Assembly (NCBI RefSeq): GCF_000231405.2
Contig: NZ_CP007032.1
Coordinates: 2,914,001-2,978,000 of the forward strand
Origin: Desulfitobacterium metallireducens DSM 15288
GTDB lineage: Bacteria; Bacillota; Desulfitobacteriia; Desulfitobacteriales; Desulfitobacteriaceae
DNA length: 64,000 bases
Direction of reading: 5' to 3'
In this document: positions 8,188 to 16,873 of the stretch, one piece after another
Layout: each line of letters opens with the position of its first letter
Numbering within the stretch: position 1 is the first letter of the stretch
Notes under the pieces: generated by a model
The model's database searches: none
What the model saw: the letters and a program-made list of their open reading frames with translations, nothing else
Told to the model about the DNA's origin: nothing
Translations under genes and position numbers: made by a program

Positions 8188-9567
8188 CTATTTCATCAAA
8201 AAACGAATGGCTTGTAACGCATACTTAAAAGAGGGATAGCGAACCGGCAAATCGAACTGGGTACTCTGGCTTAAGATACTTTTTTGATGAGAAAACGCTT
8301 CAAAACTGCTTTTTCCATGATAAGCCCCATTCCCACTGTTTCCCACTCCGCCAAAGGGAAGGTAGGGTGTGACAATGTGCATCACGGTGTCATTAAAGCA
8401 TCCTCCTCCAAAGGAGATTCCCTGAAGGATTCTATCTTGCAAGCCCTTATTCTCTGAGAAAAAATAGAGAGCCAAGGGCTTTTCGTGTTCGTTGACCTGC
8501 GCAATGACCTCCTCCAAGTCTTCATACTCGAGCACCGGTAGGATAGGTCCAAAAATCTCCTCCTGCATCACCGGATGATTCCAATCGACTTGGTCCAGAA
8601 TTGTCGGCTCGATAAACCTCCGTTTTTCGTCATAACCCCCGCCGGCTAAAACATGAGCCCTCTCCAAATAAGTGATTAGTCTCTGAAAATGTCTATCATT
8701 AACAATGACCGTCAAATCATTATTTTGAAGCATCGTCTGGCTGTCTTGACCATAAAAATTTCGAATATAGCCTTGCATGTGCTCAACCAGTTCTTCTTTG
8801 ACGTCTTTGTGAACGAAGAGATAATCTGGGGCAATACACGTTTGTCCCGCATTTAAGAATTTTCCCCAAACAATGCGTTTCGCCGCTAAATCCAACTTCG
8901 CATCCTTATGTACAATACAGGGACTCTTTCCTCCAAGCTCCAAGGTTACCGGAGTTAGATATTGGGCAGCCGCTTGTGCTACAATTTTTCCGACCACGAC
9001 ACTCCCTGTAAAAAAGATTTTATCAAACTTAAGGTTCAAAAGTTCTGTACTTGCTTCTGCTCCCCCCTCGATAACGGCTATATATTCGCTTGGAAACTGC
9101 GAACTCATCATCTCAGCTATAACTCGAGAAACATGGGGACTTAGCTCGGAGGGTTTAAGAATCGCACAGTTGCCCGCAGCCATCGCACCGAGAAGGGGAG
9201 CAAGGGTTAACTGAAAGGGATAATTCCAAGGTGAGATAATCAATGCAACGCCGTAAGGTTCAGGGTAAATAAAACTTCTTGAGCCGATATGCGTCAGGGG
9301 AGTCTTGACCCGCTTTGCTTTCATCCAAGAAACAAGATTCTTTGTGAGGTAGTTAATTTCCGAAAGGACCATCCCCAGCTCGGTCGAATAAGTATCAAGT
9401 TCTGATTTATTTAAGTCATGATGAAGCGCTTCCAAGATTGCAGGTTCAAAACGCTGAATCACCTGTTTCAATTTGTTAAGTTGCTCCAGACGAAAGCTCG
9501 CCTCTTGCGTGACCCCTGTGGCAAAAAAATCCCTTTGTTTTTTCAGGATCTTTTCAGATTGATTCAT
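8188..9567 (-). CDS. NAD(P)-dependent aldehyde dehydrogenase, class 3 type
   Basis: Oxidises aldehydes to carboxylic acids. The 459-residue length and order of motifs match the short class 3 ALDHs (YwdH/AlkH type): SPWNYPFQL and KPSELSPHVS for nucleotide binding, GSVVVGK, LELGGKSP with the conserved Glu, and the catalytic cysteine in NAGQTCIAPDY. The C-terminal region shows hydrophobic and basic residues (FKYALQAIRFLMK) that might contact the membrane, as in fatty-aldehyde dehydrogenases; with the fad genes nearby a fatty-aldehyde substrate is plausible but not shown. GGGAGGGG precedes the ATG. Monocistronic. Confidence 0.9.
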   Translation of the reverse strand: MNQSEKILKKQRDFFATGVTQEASFRLEQLNKLKQVIQRFEPAILEALHHDLNKSELDTYSTELGMVLSEINYLTKNLVSWMKAKRVKTPLTHIGSRSFIYPEPYGVALIISPWNYPFQLTLAPLLGAMAAGNCAILKPSELSPHVSRVIAEMMSSQFPSEYIAVIEGGAEASTELLNLKFDKIFFTGSVVVGKIVAQAAAQYLTPVTLELGGKSPCIVHKDAKLDLAAKRIVWGKFLNAGQTCIAPDYLFVHKDVKEELVEHMQGYIRNFYGQDSQTMLQNNDLTVIVNDRHFQRLITYLERAHVLAGGGYDEKRRFIEPTILDQVDWNHPVMQEEIFGPILPVLEYEDLEEVIAQVNEHEKPLALYFFSENKGLQDRILQGISFGGGCFNDTVMHIVTPYLPFGGVGNSGNGAYHGKSSFEAFSHQKSILSQSTQFDLPVRYPSFKYALQAIRFLMK

Positions 9568-9704
9568 TCTGCCCCTCCCGATTACACTTTGTTCACGGAT
9601 AACAAGTAAATAGGCTCAATTTTGTAGTTTGCACCAATTGGCATGACCAACTGACCGGTGTACAATAGTCATATTATAAAAATCAAAGGGGCGTGTCAGT
9701 TCCG

Positions 9705-9851
9705 ATGGAACAACTGCAAGTTAGAATCGAAAAAGTACGCTTATCCTTATATAAAATTGCGGAAGAGAGATCCCTCACGGATCCAGAAGTTGTTCGAATA
9801 AGTCAGTGCTTGGATAATTTACTGAATGAATATCAACAGATAGCAAGTTAA
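9705..9851 (+). CDS. Spo0E-family aspartyl phosphatase-like protein
   Basis: A 48-residue two-helix protein with the Spo0E signature SQCLDNLLNEY (33-43), in which S-Q-x-L-D is the core of the family that dephosphorylates phospho-Spo0A. The first half (LQVRIEKVRLSLYKIAEE) is the partner helix. The ATG has AAGGGG 13 bp upstream; an in-frame GTG at 9693 is too close to that site, so the exact start is uncertain. It is followed by a strong bidirectional hairpin. If it acts as the family does, it would delay sporulation. Confidence 0.8.
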   Translation: MEQLQVRIEKVRLSLYKIAEERSLTDPEVVRISQCLDNLLNEYQQIAS

Positions 9852-9883
9852 GGGAATTATAGCATTCTTCCCTATTGCAAACA

Positions 9884-9927
9884 AATAATCAGTTCCTTGG
9901 TAGCAAACCAAGAAACTGATTATTTTT
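9884..9927. terminator. Bidirectional terminator between spo0E-like and hcp genes
   Basis: A 17-bp stem with one mismatch (AATAATCAGTTCCTTGG against CCAAGAAACTGATTATT), 7-nt loop, T-rich on both flanks. It serves the plus-strand small gene and the convergent hcp gene. Confidence 0.92.
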
Positions 9928-9963
9928 GTAATATAAGATTTCTAATAAAAACTGAGGAATAGA

Positions 9964-11613
9964 TTATTCTCCCAAGAAGATTTTCAGGTCATCTTCCACA
10001 TTCGTAATTCCGGCAATACCGAAGTTCTTGACGAGAACGTTGGCTACATTTGCGGAAAGGAAGCCGGGCAAAGTCGGTCCAAGGTGGATGTTCTTCACGC
10101 CGAGGTAGAGAAGAGCTAAGAGCACGATAACTGCCTTTTGCTCATACCAAGCAATGTTGTAGGAGATGGGAAGCTCATTAACATCGTCTAAGCCAAAGAT
10201 CTCTTTCAACTTGAGGGCTGTAACCGCTAAAGAGTATGAATCGTTACATTGTCCAGCATCGATGACTCTGGGAATTCCACCGATATCCCCTAGATTGAGT
10301 TTGTTATATTTATATTTCGCACAACCCGCGGTCAGGATCACAGTGTCTTGAGGAATGGCTTGCGCAAAATCAGCATAGTATTCGCGGCTCTTCATCCGTC
10401 CGTCACAACCTGCCATGACGAAGAAGTGTTTAATCGCGCCACTCTTCACCGCATCAACGATTTTATCGGCTACAGCAAAGATTTGGTCATGTGCAAAACC
10501 GCCCACGATTTCACCAGTTTCGATTTCGGTTGGAGCTGGGCATTTTTTAGCCAGTTCAATAATGGCAGAGAAATCTTTCGCTTGGCCCTCTTCACGAGCA
10601 GAGATGTGTTTTACCCCTTCGTAACCCACGACACTTGTCGTAAAGAGACGATCTTTATAGCTATCCTTCGGAGGAACTAAGCAGTTTGTGGTCAGAAGAA
10701 TCGGACCATTGAAGGAATCAAATTCTTTGTCTTGTTTCCACCAAGCGTTTCCATAGTTACCGGCGAAGTGAGCATATTTCTTAAAGGCGGGATAGTAGTG
10801 CGCAGGAAGCATTTCACCATGGGTATAGATATCAATGCCTGTCCCTTCGGTTTGGATCAAAATTTCCTCAAGGTCTTTCAAATCATGACCACTGACCAAG
10901 ATACCTGGGTTGTGACGAACGCCAATGTTTACTTTGGTCACTTCAGGGCTGCCATAAGTTGAGGTGTTCGCTTTGTCCAACAGGGCCATGACATCAACGC
11001 CATATTTTCCTGCTTCAAGCACTAAACCGACGAGTTCATCCACAGACAGATTATCATTCGTGACTGCTGCTAGTCCTTTGACGATAAATCCAAAAATACT
11101 GGGATCATTGTAACCTAACGTAAATGCATGCTCAGCATAAGCAGCCATTCCTTTGAGTCCGTAAGTCAAGAGCTCACGCAAAGAACGAATATCTTCGTTT
11201 TCCGTAGCGAGAACACCGACTTGGGCTGCTTTTTGTTCAAATACTTCAACCGAATCAGCTGTCCACGTTGCAGAATCATGGAGTTGGGCTGGAATTACAC
11301 CGCCAGCTTTCACGATTTCTTGTTTCAGTTCTTCGCGAAGTTTCAACCCTTCACGAACCATTTCGACGAAACGGTCTTTATCAAAATTTGCATTCGTGAT
11401 GGTCGCAAATAAACCTTCCATAATGAATTTATCAATGTCTTGACGAATGATTCCAAGCTCACGAGCTTGAACCGCGTAGATGGAGATCCCTTTCAGAACA
11501 AAGATTAAAAGGTCTTGCAAATTAGCAACGTTTTCAGTTTTTCCGCAGACGCCTCGCAATGTACAACCGGTTCCTTTTGATGTTTCTTGGCATTGATAGC
11601 AGAACATACTCAT
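9964..11613 (-). CDS. hcp: Hybrid cluster protein (hydroxylamine reductase / NO detoxification)
   Basis: Hcp carries a [4Fe-4S] and a hybrid Fe-S-O cluster; it reduces hydroxylamine in vitro and is linked to NO stress and protein S-nitrosylation. The N-terminal cysteines are Cys5, Cys8, Cys17 and Cys23 (CX2CX8CX5C), the class I spacing of strict anaerobes. Hybrid-cluster ligand regions are visible as [43 protein letters not shown] and [11 protein letters not shown]. Full length at 549 residues. Monocistronic; no hcr reductase is adjacent. A promoter with a poor -35 and an upstream Crp/Fnr-like palindrome suggests activation by a regulator such as HcpR. Confidence 0.96.
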   Translation of the reverse strand: MSMFCYQCQETSKGTGCTLRGVCGKTENVANLQDLLIFVLKGISIYAVQARELGIIRQDIDKFIMEGLFATITNANFDKDRFVEMVREGLKLREELKQEIVKAGGVIPAQLHDSATWTADSVEVFEQKAAQVGVLATENEDIRSLRELLTYGLKGMAAYAEHAFTLGYNDPSIFGFIVKGLAAVTNDNLSVDELVGLVLEAGKYGVDVMALLDKANTSTYGSPEVTKVNIGVRHNPGILVSGHDLKDLEEILIQTEGTGIDIYTHGEMLPAHYYPAFKKYAHFAGNYGNAWWKQDKEFDSFNGPILLTTNCLVPPKDSYKDRLFTTSVVGYEGVKHISAREEGQAKDFSAIIELAKKCPAPTEIETGEIVGGFAHDQIFAVADKIVDAVKSGAIKHFFVMAGCDGRMKSREYYADFAQAIPQDTVILTAGCAKYKYNKLNLGDIGGIPRVIDAGQCNDSYSLAVTALKLKEIFGLDDVNELPISYNIAWYEQKAVIVLLALLYLGVKNIHLGPTLPGFLSANVANVLVKNFGIAGITNVEDDLKIFLGE

Positions 11614-11692
11614 AATTTGAAACCCTCCTAATTATTATTTAATATTTTTATAACTTTGAGTAGCGTGATGTTTAACTCCGACTGACAGGTTC

Positions 11693-11761
11693 ATTATATC
11701 GAGGTTCACTTTCTTATTCCGTGACCACAGCGTTGGTTTCAGTGTGATAATAAGCACACTG
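11693..11761 (-). promoter_or_regulatory. hcp promoter with upstream Crp/Fnr-like palindrome
   Basis: On the minus strand a TATAAT (11693-11698) has no good -35 (CGGAAT at 17 bp). At 11740-11761 a 22-bp element has arms CAGTGTG and CACACTG around 8 bp. Read as TGTGC-N6-TCACA it matches 9 of 10 positions of the Crp/Fnr-type core TGTGA-N6-TCACA. Its centre is about 60-65 bp before the expected transcription start, typical for a class I activator. HcpR, a Crp/Fnr-family regulator of hcp in anaerobes, is the obvious candidate. Confidence 0.65.
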
Positions 11762-11802
11762 ATTTTTTCTTCTTTAAAAATTATCATGCGCGTTGATACA
11801 AA

Positions 11803-11850
11803 AGAAAAAGACGCAGTCGTTTTCCTTATTGAAAATGAAACGACTGCGTC
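11803..11850 (-). terminator. Terminator after the NlpC/P60 gene
   Basis: Perfect 13-bp stem GACGCAGTCGTTT / AAACGACTGCGTC, followed on the minus strand by TTTTTCTTTTG. Confidence 0.9.
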
Positions 11851-11885
11851 CTTAATGCCTTTGTCAAAAAGAGTAAGACGCAATC

Positions 11886-12356
11886 CTAGAGAACACGTCT
11901 TGCCCCTGCATAATGTTGCCACCAATAGGAGCTAAACTTCGAAATGGTAACTCCTTTACTCGAGGTTGCATTGATAAATCGGCCGTCGCCGATATAAATC
12001 CCGACATGACTTACTTGATGATTTGAAGTGAAACTAAAGAATACGAGATCTCCCGGTTTAAGGTCTTTAGCCGCAACAGAACTTCCAACATTATATTGAT
12101 CCCGGCTCACCCGCGGAAGATTAATTCCCGCTGCCTGGAATGCTTTCTGTGTTAAAGCTGAGCAATCAATACCCGTAGATGTTGTACCACCCCATAAATA
12201 AGGTGTACCCATATATGTTTCAGCCGATGCGATAACATTTTGAGCCTGCTGTCCACTTGTCAGCGTTGACGCTTCAGCTACAGGCGCGAAATAAAGAGTC
12301 CCCATTAACGCCACTGATGAAAGCATTGATGTAAAAAGGAAAAATTTCTTTTTCAT
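11886..12356 (-). CDS. Secreted NlpC/P60 cell-wall peptidase
   Basis: A secreted cysteine peptidase expected to cut peptidoglycan stem peptides (gamma-D-Glu-DAP bond). Residues 1-29 form a signal peptide ending VAEA. The remainder is a single NlpC/P60 domain with catalytic Cys65 in GIDCSALT, His117 in VSHVGIYIG and a third polar residue in FINATS. There is no separate SH3 or LysM wall-binding domain, so at 156 residues it is a minimal enzyme. ATG 12356 is preferred because GAGGAG lies 9 bp upstream; a TTG at 12365 would add three residues. Monocistronic. Confidence 0.9.
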   Translation of the reverse strand: MKKKFFLFTSMLSSVALMGTLYFAPVAEASTLTSGQQAQNVIASAETYMGTPYLWGGTTSTGIDCSALTQKAFQAAGINLPRVSRDQYNVGSSVAAKDLKPGDLVFFSFTSNHQVSHVGIYIGDGRFINATSSKGVTISKFSSYWWQHYAGARRVL

Positions 12357-12495
12357 ATAGACCAACTCCTCTATAACGATGATTTTGTTTCATTTTTCCT
12401 TTGGAGCTAGTCCTAGTATAGCATCTCACAACCCGATAACCAATGGTGGGTTGTTGGTTTACTAACCTGTTTTTTCCTGAGTTAATGCAATTAGA

Positions 12496-12535
12496 AAATC
12501 CCGGGTAATTTCCAAAAGGAAATAGCCCGGGATTT
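12496..12535 (-). terminator. Terminator of the molybdenum hydroxylase operon
   Basis: Stem AAATCCCGGG / CCCGGGATTT with an inner TTTCC-AAAA-GGAAA stem, then TTTTCTAA on the minus strand, 27 bp after the last gene of the operon. Confidence 0.88.
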
Positions 12536-12562
12536 CGCTGTGGATAATGTATTTGTCAAAGC

Positions 12563-14905
12563 TTAATTTTTCTTCTGCAACATCCCCATAAACACCTTCT
12601 CTGGTGTAATTGGAAGATGCGTGACCCTTACGCCTACAGCATTATAGACCGCTTCCGTAATCGCAGGAGCAGGGGTATTCGCCACAACTTCCCCTACGGA
12701 TTTGGCGCCAAATGGGCCTGTTGGCTCATAACTCTCTTCAAAAGCAACCCGAATCTTTCCAACATCTCTCCGTGTGGGGATTTTATATTGCATAAAGGAA
12801 TCGCTTTGCATTCTTCCTTGCTCATCGTATTTTACATCTTCATAGAGAGCCATGCCAATTCCCTGCGCAATTCCTCCCTCCACTTGGATGCGAGCAAGAT
12901 TTGGATTAATCACTGTCCCACAGTCGGCCACTGCAACAAATTGAAGAAGATCGACCTTGCCTGTCTCTTGATCAACTTCGACTTCAGCAAAACCCGCAAC
13001 ATAGGGTGGCGGAGAAACTGGACTGCCAAAGGTAGCCTGACCGACGAGTTGACTTTTCCCTATACCCAAAACGGACTGTTCGGCTAACTCCGATAAACTC
13101 ACTTCTTTTCGCTCTGAGTTCCTGACTGTTTTAGATTTCTCAATCGTTCCTGATTCTTGCTTCGGGATCCACCGCACAGCTTTGCTTGTGAGCTCAACTT
13201 CCTCGATCGGAACCTCTAGATATTTAGCCCCAAACTCAAGGATTTTTGCTTTCAAATCCTCAGCCGCTTTCATAACCGCTGAACCACTGACATACGTTCC
13301 GCTGGAGGCGTAAGCGCCTGGATCAAAGGGTGAAAGATCCGTATCCACTGAATGCACAATGATATTGTCTACCTCTGTCTCAAGAACCTCAGCTGCCATT
13401 TGGGCGAGAATCGTATCAGCACCCATCCCATTATCGGTTGCACCATGCATGAGAACATAGCCACCGACATCGTTTAAGCGAACCTCGGCAGAAGCTGTGT
13501 CAATATGGGCAATTCCTGAACCCTGCATCGTGACTGCCATACCCAAAGCGCGTACCTTATGCGGTCCTGCCTGGCGGCGAAGTCCCTTCTCGTCCCAGCC
13601 AATCATTTCTTTTCCTTTGAGGATGCAGCGGTCAAGTGCGCTACTTCCCAAACGCTGGCCATCCTCCCAATGGAGGGCCTTTTCGCCCTCACGGATAATA
13701 TTCTTAAGCCTCAATTCTGTCGGATCCATTCCTAATTTGCGGGCCAATTTGTTTACCGTTGATTCGACGGCAAACGTTCCTTGCGTCGCTCCGTAGCCAC
13801 GAAATGCTCCTGCTGGCATCTTGTTTGTATAAACGGCATGACCCACGAACCGAATCGCCCGGGTCTTATTATAGAGAGGCAAAGTATAATGCCCAACACA
13901 CCCTAAAACGGTGGAGGAATGTTCTCCATAGGCTCCAGTATCAGATAAGACTTCTAAATCGAGTGCCCGGATGATCCCTTCACAGTTAGCTCCCATGCGA
14001 ACTTTTAAGCGCATGGCATGCCGGCTAGTGGTACAAGCAAAGGTTTCCTGGCGAGTATAAATAATCTTGGCGGATTTTCCAGTCTTTAAGGTTACAAAAG
14101 CCGCAAAGATATCACCTGCGCTCGTTTGTTTACCGCCAAAGCCTCCCCCGATTCTCGGCTTAACCACGCGGACTTTGCTTGCTGGCAATTCCAGCGCACG
14201 TGCCACGTGCCGACGAACATGGAAAGGAACCTGTGTCGAGCTGACCACCACTATTCTTCCATGCGGATCCATATAGGTATATGCCCGATAGGTTTCCATC
14301 ATGGCATGGGCTTGAGCTTGCGGATAATAAACGCCTTCGACAACAACGTCACATTCACTCAATTCTTTTTCAATATCGCCAACAACCTGAATATCGGTAG
14401 CCACGATATTTTTCGACTTCTCCATACCAATCTCAAAATTTAAATGAAGATCTTCTTCCGGATGAACTACCGAAGGATTGTCTATCGCTTCTTCAAAGTT
14501 AAGCACCGGTTTTAAGATTTCATACTCAACCTTGATCAAGTTCATCGCTTTAACGGCTGTCTTTTCATCGACAGCAGCAATAATTGCAACTTCATCCCCG
14601 ACATAGCGGACGAGATCTTCCAAAATCAAATGATCATAGGGGGAGGGTTCAGGATTCGATTGCCCGGCTAATGTAAAACGCGCTTTCGGAACATCCTTAT
14701 AAGTAAAGACGCCCTCGACCCCTTCAACCTTTTCCGCGCGTGAGGTATCGATGGATTTAATCCGCGCAAAGGCATGCGGACTGCGCAGGATTTTAACGAC
14801 GAGCGCGTTTGAGTCTGCGAGATCATCAGTGTAAGCGGGCTTTCCCGTTGCTAAAGCCATGCCATCAATTTTTGCGATTTTTTGACCAATCATTTTCTTC
14901 ATCAT
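12563..14905 (-). CDS. Xanthine-dehydrogenase-type molybdenum hydroxylase, Mo-binding large subunit
   Basis: Molybdopterin-binding subunit (780 residues) of a three-subunit hydroxylase of the xanthine oxidase family, probably acting on xanthine or hypoxanthine. Family landmarks are visible: GGGFGGKQ, the substrate-channel loop PAGAFRGYGATQG, and GPFGAKSVGE with the conserved catalytic glutamate near the C-terminus. The gene overlaps the [2Fe-2S] subunit gene by 4 bp (ATGATG). A purine permease and a guanine-class riboswitch upstream support a purine substrate; nearby yqeC raises the possibility of the selenium-dependent subtype. It would be named xdhA or pucD depending on the scheme, so no symbol is given. 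Confidence 0.9.
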   Translation of the reverse strand: MMKKMIGQKIAKIDGMALATGKPAYTDDLADSNALVVKILRSPHAFARIKSIDTSRAEKVEGVEGVFTYKDVPKARFTLAGQSNPEPSPYDHLILEDLVRYVGDEVAIIAAVDEKTAVKAMNLIKVEYEILKPVLNFEEAIDNPSVVHPEEDLHLNFEIGMEKSKNIVATDIQVVGDIEKELSECDVVVEGVYYPQAQAHAMMETYRAYTYMDPHGRIVVVSSTQVPFHVRRHVARALELPASKVRVVKPRIGGGFGGKQTSAGDIFAAFVTLKTGKSAKIIYTRQETFACTTSRHAMRLKVRMGANCEGIIRALDLEVLSDTGAYGEHSSTVLGCVGHYTLPLYNKTRAIRFVGHAVYTNKMPAGAFRGYGATQGTFAVESTVNKLARKLGMDPTELRLKNIIREGEKALHWEDGQRLGSSALDRCILKGKEMIGWDEKGLRRQAGPHKVRALGMAVTMQGSGIAHIDTASAEVRLNDVGGYVLMHGATDNGMGADTILAQMAAEVLETEVDNIIVHSVDTDLSPFDPGAYASSGTYVSGSAVMKAAEDLKAKILEFGAKYLEVPIEEVELTSKAVRWIPKQESGTIEKSKTVRNSERKEVSLSELAEQSVLGIGKSQLVGQATFGSPVSPPPYVAGFAEVEVDQETGKVDLLQFVAVADCGTVINPNLARIQVEGGIAQGIGMALYEDVKYDEQGRMQSDSFMQYKIPTRRDVGKIRVAFEESYEPTGPFGAKSVGEVVANTPAPAITEAVYNAVGVRVTHLPITPEKVFMGMLQKKN

Positions 14906-15360
14906 TGTTCCGAATTCACCCCCAGATAGGTCTTAACCGCCCGCAACTGTCCCATATAGCCTGTACAGCGGCAAAGGTTCCCGATCAGGTAATGGATGAT
15001 TTCTTCCTCAGTAGGATTTTTGAGTTCATTTTTCATGGCCAAGACATTCATGACAAATCCTGGGCTACAGAAGCCACACTGCTCCGCTCCTTCAGCCGTT
15101 AAAACTTGAGCAAATTCTGCTGCTTCTTTTTGAACCCCTTCCAGCGTCGTGATCTTTTTCCCGTTTACCCGCACCGAAAGCATGGAGCAGGAAAGGATGG
15201 GTTGACCCTCTACCCAAACGGTACATAGTCCGCAGCAACTCGTATCACACGCTTTTTTTACGCTTAAATAACCATGGGCCCGTAAGGTGTCCGCTAAAAA
15301 ATCCTCAGCAGCAACCTCCCAGGTCACCTTTTTATCATTGATGGTGAGTTCGATTTGCAT
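14902..15360 (-). CDS. Molybdenum hydroxylase [2Fe-2S] subunit
   Basis: Electron-transfer subunit (152 residues) with two [2Fe-2S] clusters. The N-terminal plant-ferredoxin-type domain has Cys residues in KKACDTSCCGLCTVWVEG and later GQPILSC; the C-terminal helical domain has QCGFCSPGF and NLCRCTGY, the signature of xanthine dehydrogenase/CO dehydrogenase small subunits. It overlaps the large-subunit gene by 4 bp and directly abuts the FAD-subunit gene, indicating tight translational coupling and equimolar synthesis. Confidence 0.93.
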   Translation of the reverse strand: MQIELTINDKKVTWEVAAEDFLADTLRAHGYLSVKKACDTSCCGLCTVWVEGQPILSCSMLSVRVNGKKITTLEGVQKEAAEFAQVLTAEGAEQCGFCSPGFVMNVLAMKNELKNPTEEEIIHYLIGNLCRCTGYMGQLRAVKTYLGVNSEQ

Positions 15361-16188
15361 TTAAAGTACCTCCATAATGGCTCTTTTAACCAATACTGGA
15401 CAAAGAGCTTGACGATATTCAGCACTTCCCCGTAGATTCGTTCCAAACGAAAGCTCCTCAGCAGCAAGCTTAGCAATGGTCTCAATCGTCTCCATAGACT
15501 TTTCATCACTCGATAAGAGAGCTTCGTTTGTGCTAGCGAGTTCGGACAACTTCTGAGACGCCTTATCCGCAACCCTAGCGCATTGCGGCCTAGCTCCAAC
15601 GACGATTCGCCATTGACCTTCAAATTCAGAAACTGCGACATTCAGAATCGCATAATCACTGACGGAATTCCGCAAGCTTTGATAGGATGATTTCCGAGCA
15701 TTCTTTGGAATCCAGACCTTCGTTAAAATATCTTTTGCATAGGGTTGCTCTAAAAAGGTTTGCAACCTCATTCGCCCACCATGATATAACTCTACTTCAG
15801 CGTCAAGGGCGAGCAAGGCTGTGATTAAATCTGAAAAGCCGTACTTGGAAAAAACGGAAGCTCCCACCGTCACGCCATTGCGGAACTGCACGCCAATGAT
15901 ACTCCGAACTGCTTGGGGAAGAATACCCTGAAAATATTTCTGGAACGCGGGATAGGTTTCCACTTCTCGAAAGGTTGTCATCGCTCCAATTTCAAAGCTT
16001 TCCTCATGCTCACGAATTCCCTTAAGGTCCAAATTAGGGCTCGATAAATCAATTGCTGTTCCAATTCGCTTTGATCCCATCTTTAAGAACGCGCAACCGC
16101 CCAAAACCGTATTCGGTTTGCGGTTCATCAGCGTCGTATAAGCTTCTTCAAGTGTTTCTGGTTGAACTAAGTCACGTATTGTGAACAC
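15361..16188 (-). CDS. Molybdenum hydroxylase FAD-binding subunit
   Basis: FAD subunit (275 residues) that passes electrons from the iron-sulfur clusters to NAD or another acceptor. The FAD-contact motif VLGGCAFLKMG replaces the common AGGT version, and SIIGVQFRNGVTVGASV matches the IRNxATxGGN region. GTG 16188 is chosen because AAAAGGAGAGA ends 7 bp upstream; an in-frame ATG at 16218 would lie upstream of that site. The length is normal for this subunit. It stands between the MobA-like transferase gene and the [2Fe-2S] subunit gene. Confidence 0.87.
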   Translation of the reverse strand: MFTIRDLVQPETLEEAYTTLMNRKPNTVLGGCAFLKMGSKRIGTAIDLSSPNLDLKGIREHEESFEIGAMTTFREVETYPAFQKYFQGILPQAVRSIIGVQFRNGVTVGASVFSKYGFSDLITALLALDAEVELYHGGRMRLQTFLEQPYAKDILTKVWIPKNARKSSYQSLRNSVSDYAILNVAVSEFEGQWRIVVGARPQCARVADKASQKLSELASTNEALLSSDEKSMETIETIAKLAAEELSFGTNLRGSAEYRQALCPVLVKRAIMEVL

Positions 16189-16240
16189 CAAAAATCTCTC
16201 CTTTTCGGATTCATTCATTCATATTATCGACGATTCAACT

Positions 16241-16873
16241 TCAAAAATCAAACAATCGCTCATAATCTTGAATCGTATCCACATCCTCTAAAAATTCCGC
16301 TGGAATGGCAAACCTCTGCCAGCGCTCAGGGTAACGATGAAGAACAACCCTACCCCCTTGCTCGCCTTGGAGAGAGCGCAATTCCTCCAAATAGCGGCGA
16401 TGAAAGAATACAGGAGAACCTTTAATCCCTTCGGAGGACTCCACCCAGGGAATCAAAAAGTCAGGTTGATTCTCTAAAAAACGCTCCATCAACTGAGTAA
16501 ATTGAATAGGCTCCAAACCCACCTGATCCCCGGGTACGAAACAAATCCCCTGGATTCTTTCCGACAGATCATCCAGTCCTAAACGCAATGTTGTCGAAAG
16601 AGGGTGTGGCTGAGGCTCTTTGATCCAGACTCGCTTTACCTGATCTGGGTCCCCCCAGTTTTCACTTAGCTGCGCTGGATTCATATATTGCCTCATCGAT
16701 TTGCGTGCCACTACCCAAACCTCACAAGGAATATCTAAGCTAAACCCTTTAAGCGTTTGGAAGATAACCTCAAGTACATATCCTAGAACCGTGGTGTTTC
16801 TCCAGGGCAAGGCTAATTTATCTTGACCCATCCGCGTTGCTTGCCCTGAGGCCATCACCACAAATCGTACCAC
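16241..16873 (-). CDS. MobA-like nucleotidyltransferase (molybdopterin cytidylyl/guanylyl transferase)
   Basis: Transfers a nucleotide, most likely CMP, to molybdopterin to make the cofactor used by xanthine-oxidase-family enzymes. The N-terminal nucleotide-binding motif is VMASGQATRMGQDK with the usual RMGxxK; the middle contains CFVPGDQVGL and a substrate-like SEGIKGSPVFFHR loop, as in MocA/YgfJ/PucB proteins. Length 210. It begins with GTG (GGAGGG 9 bp upstream) and overlaps the end of yqeC by 19 bp. The operon position directly before the hydroxylase subunits makes it a dedicated maturation factor. Confidence 0.85.
   Translation of the reverse strand: MVRFVVMASGQATRMGQDKLALPWRNTTVLGYVLEVIFQTLKGFSLDIPCEVWVVARKSMRQYMNPAQLSENWGDPDQVKRVWIKEPQPHPLSTTLRLGLDDLSERIQGICFVPGDQVGLEPIQFTQLMERFLENQPDFLIPWVESSEGIKGSPVFFHRRYLEELRSLQGEQGGRVVLHRYPERWQRFAIPAEFLEDVDTIQDYERLFDF

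Noticed and set aside
12357-12480. Possible ydaO (c-di-AMP) riboswitch before the NlpC/P60 gene
   Set aside because: The spacer is too short and lacks the conserved core; only a promoter-like TATACT and an ACAACCC/GGGTTGT repeat are seen.
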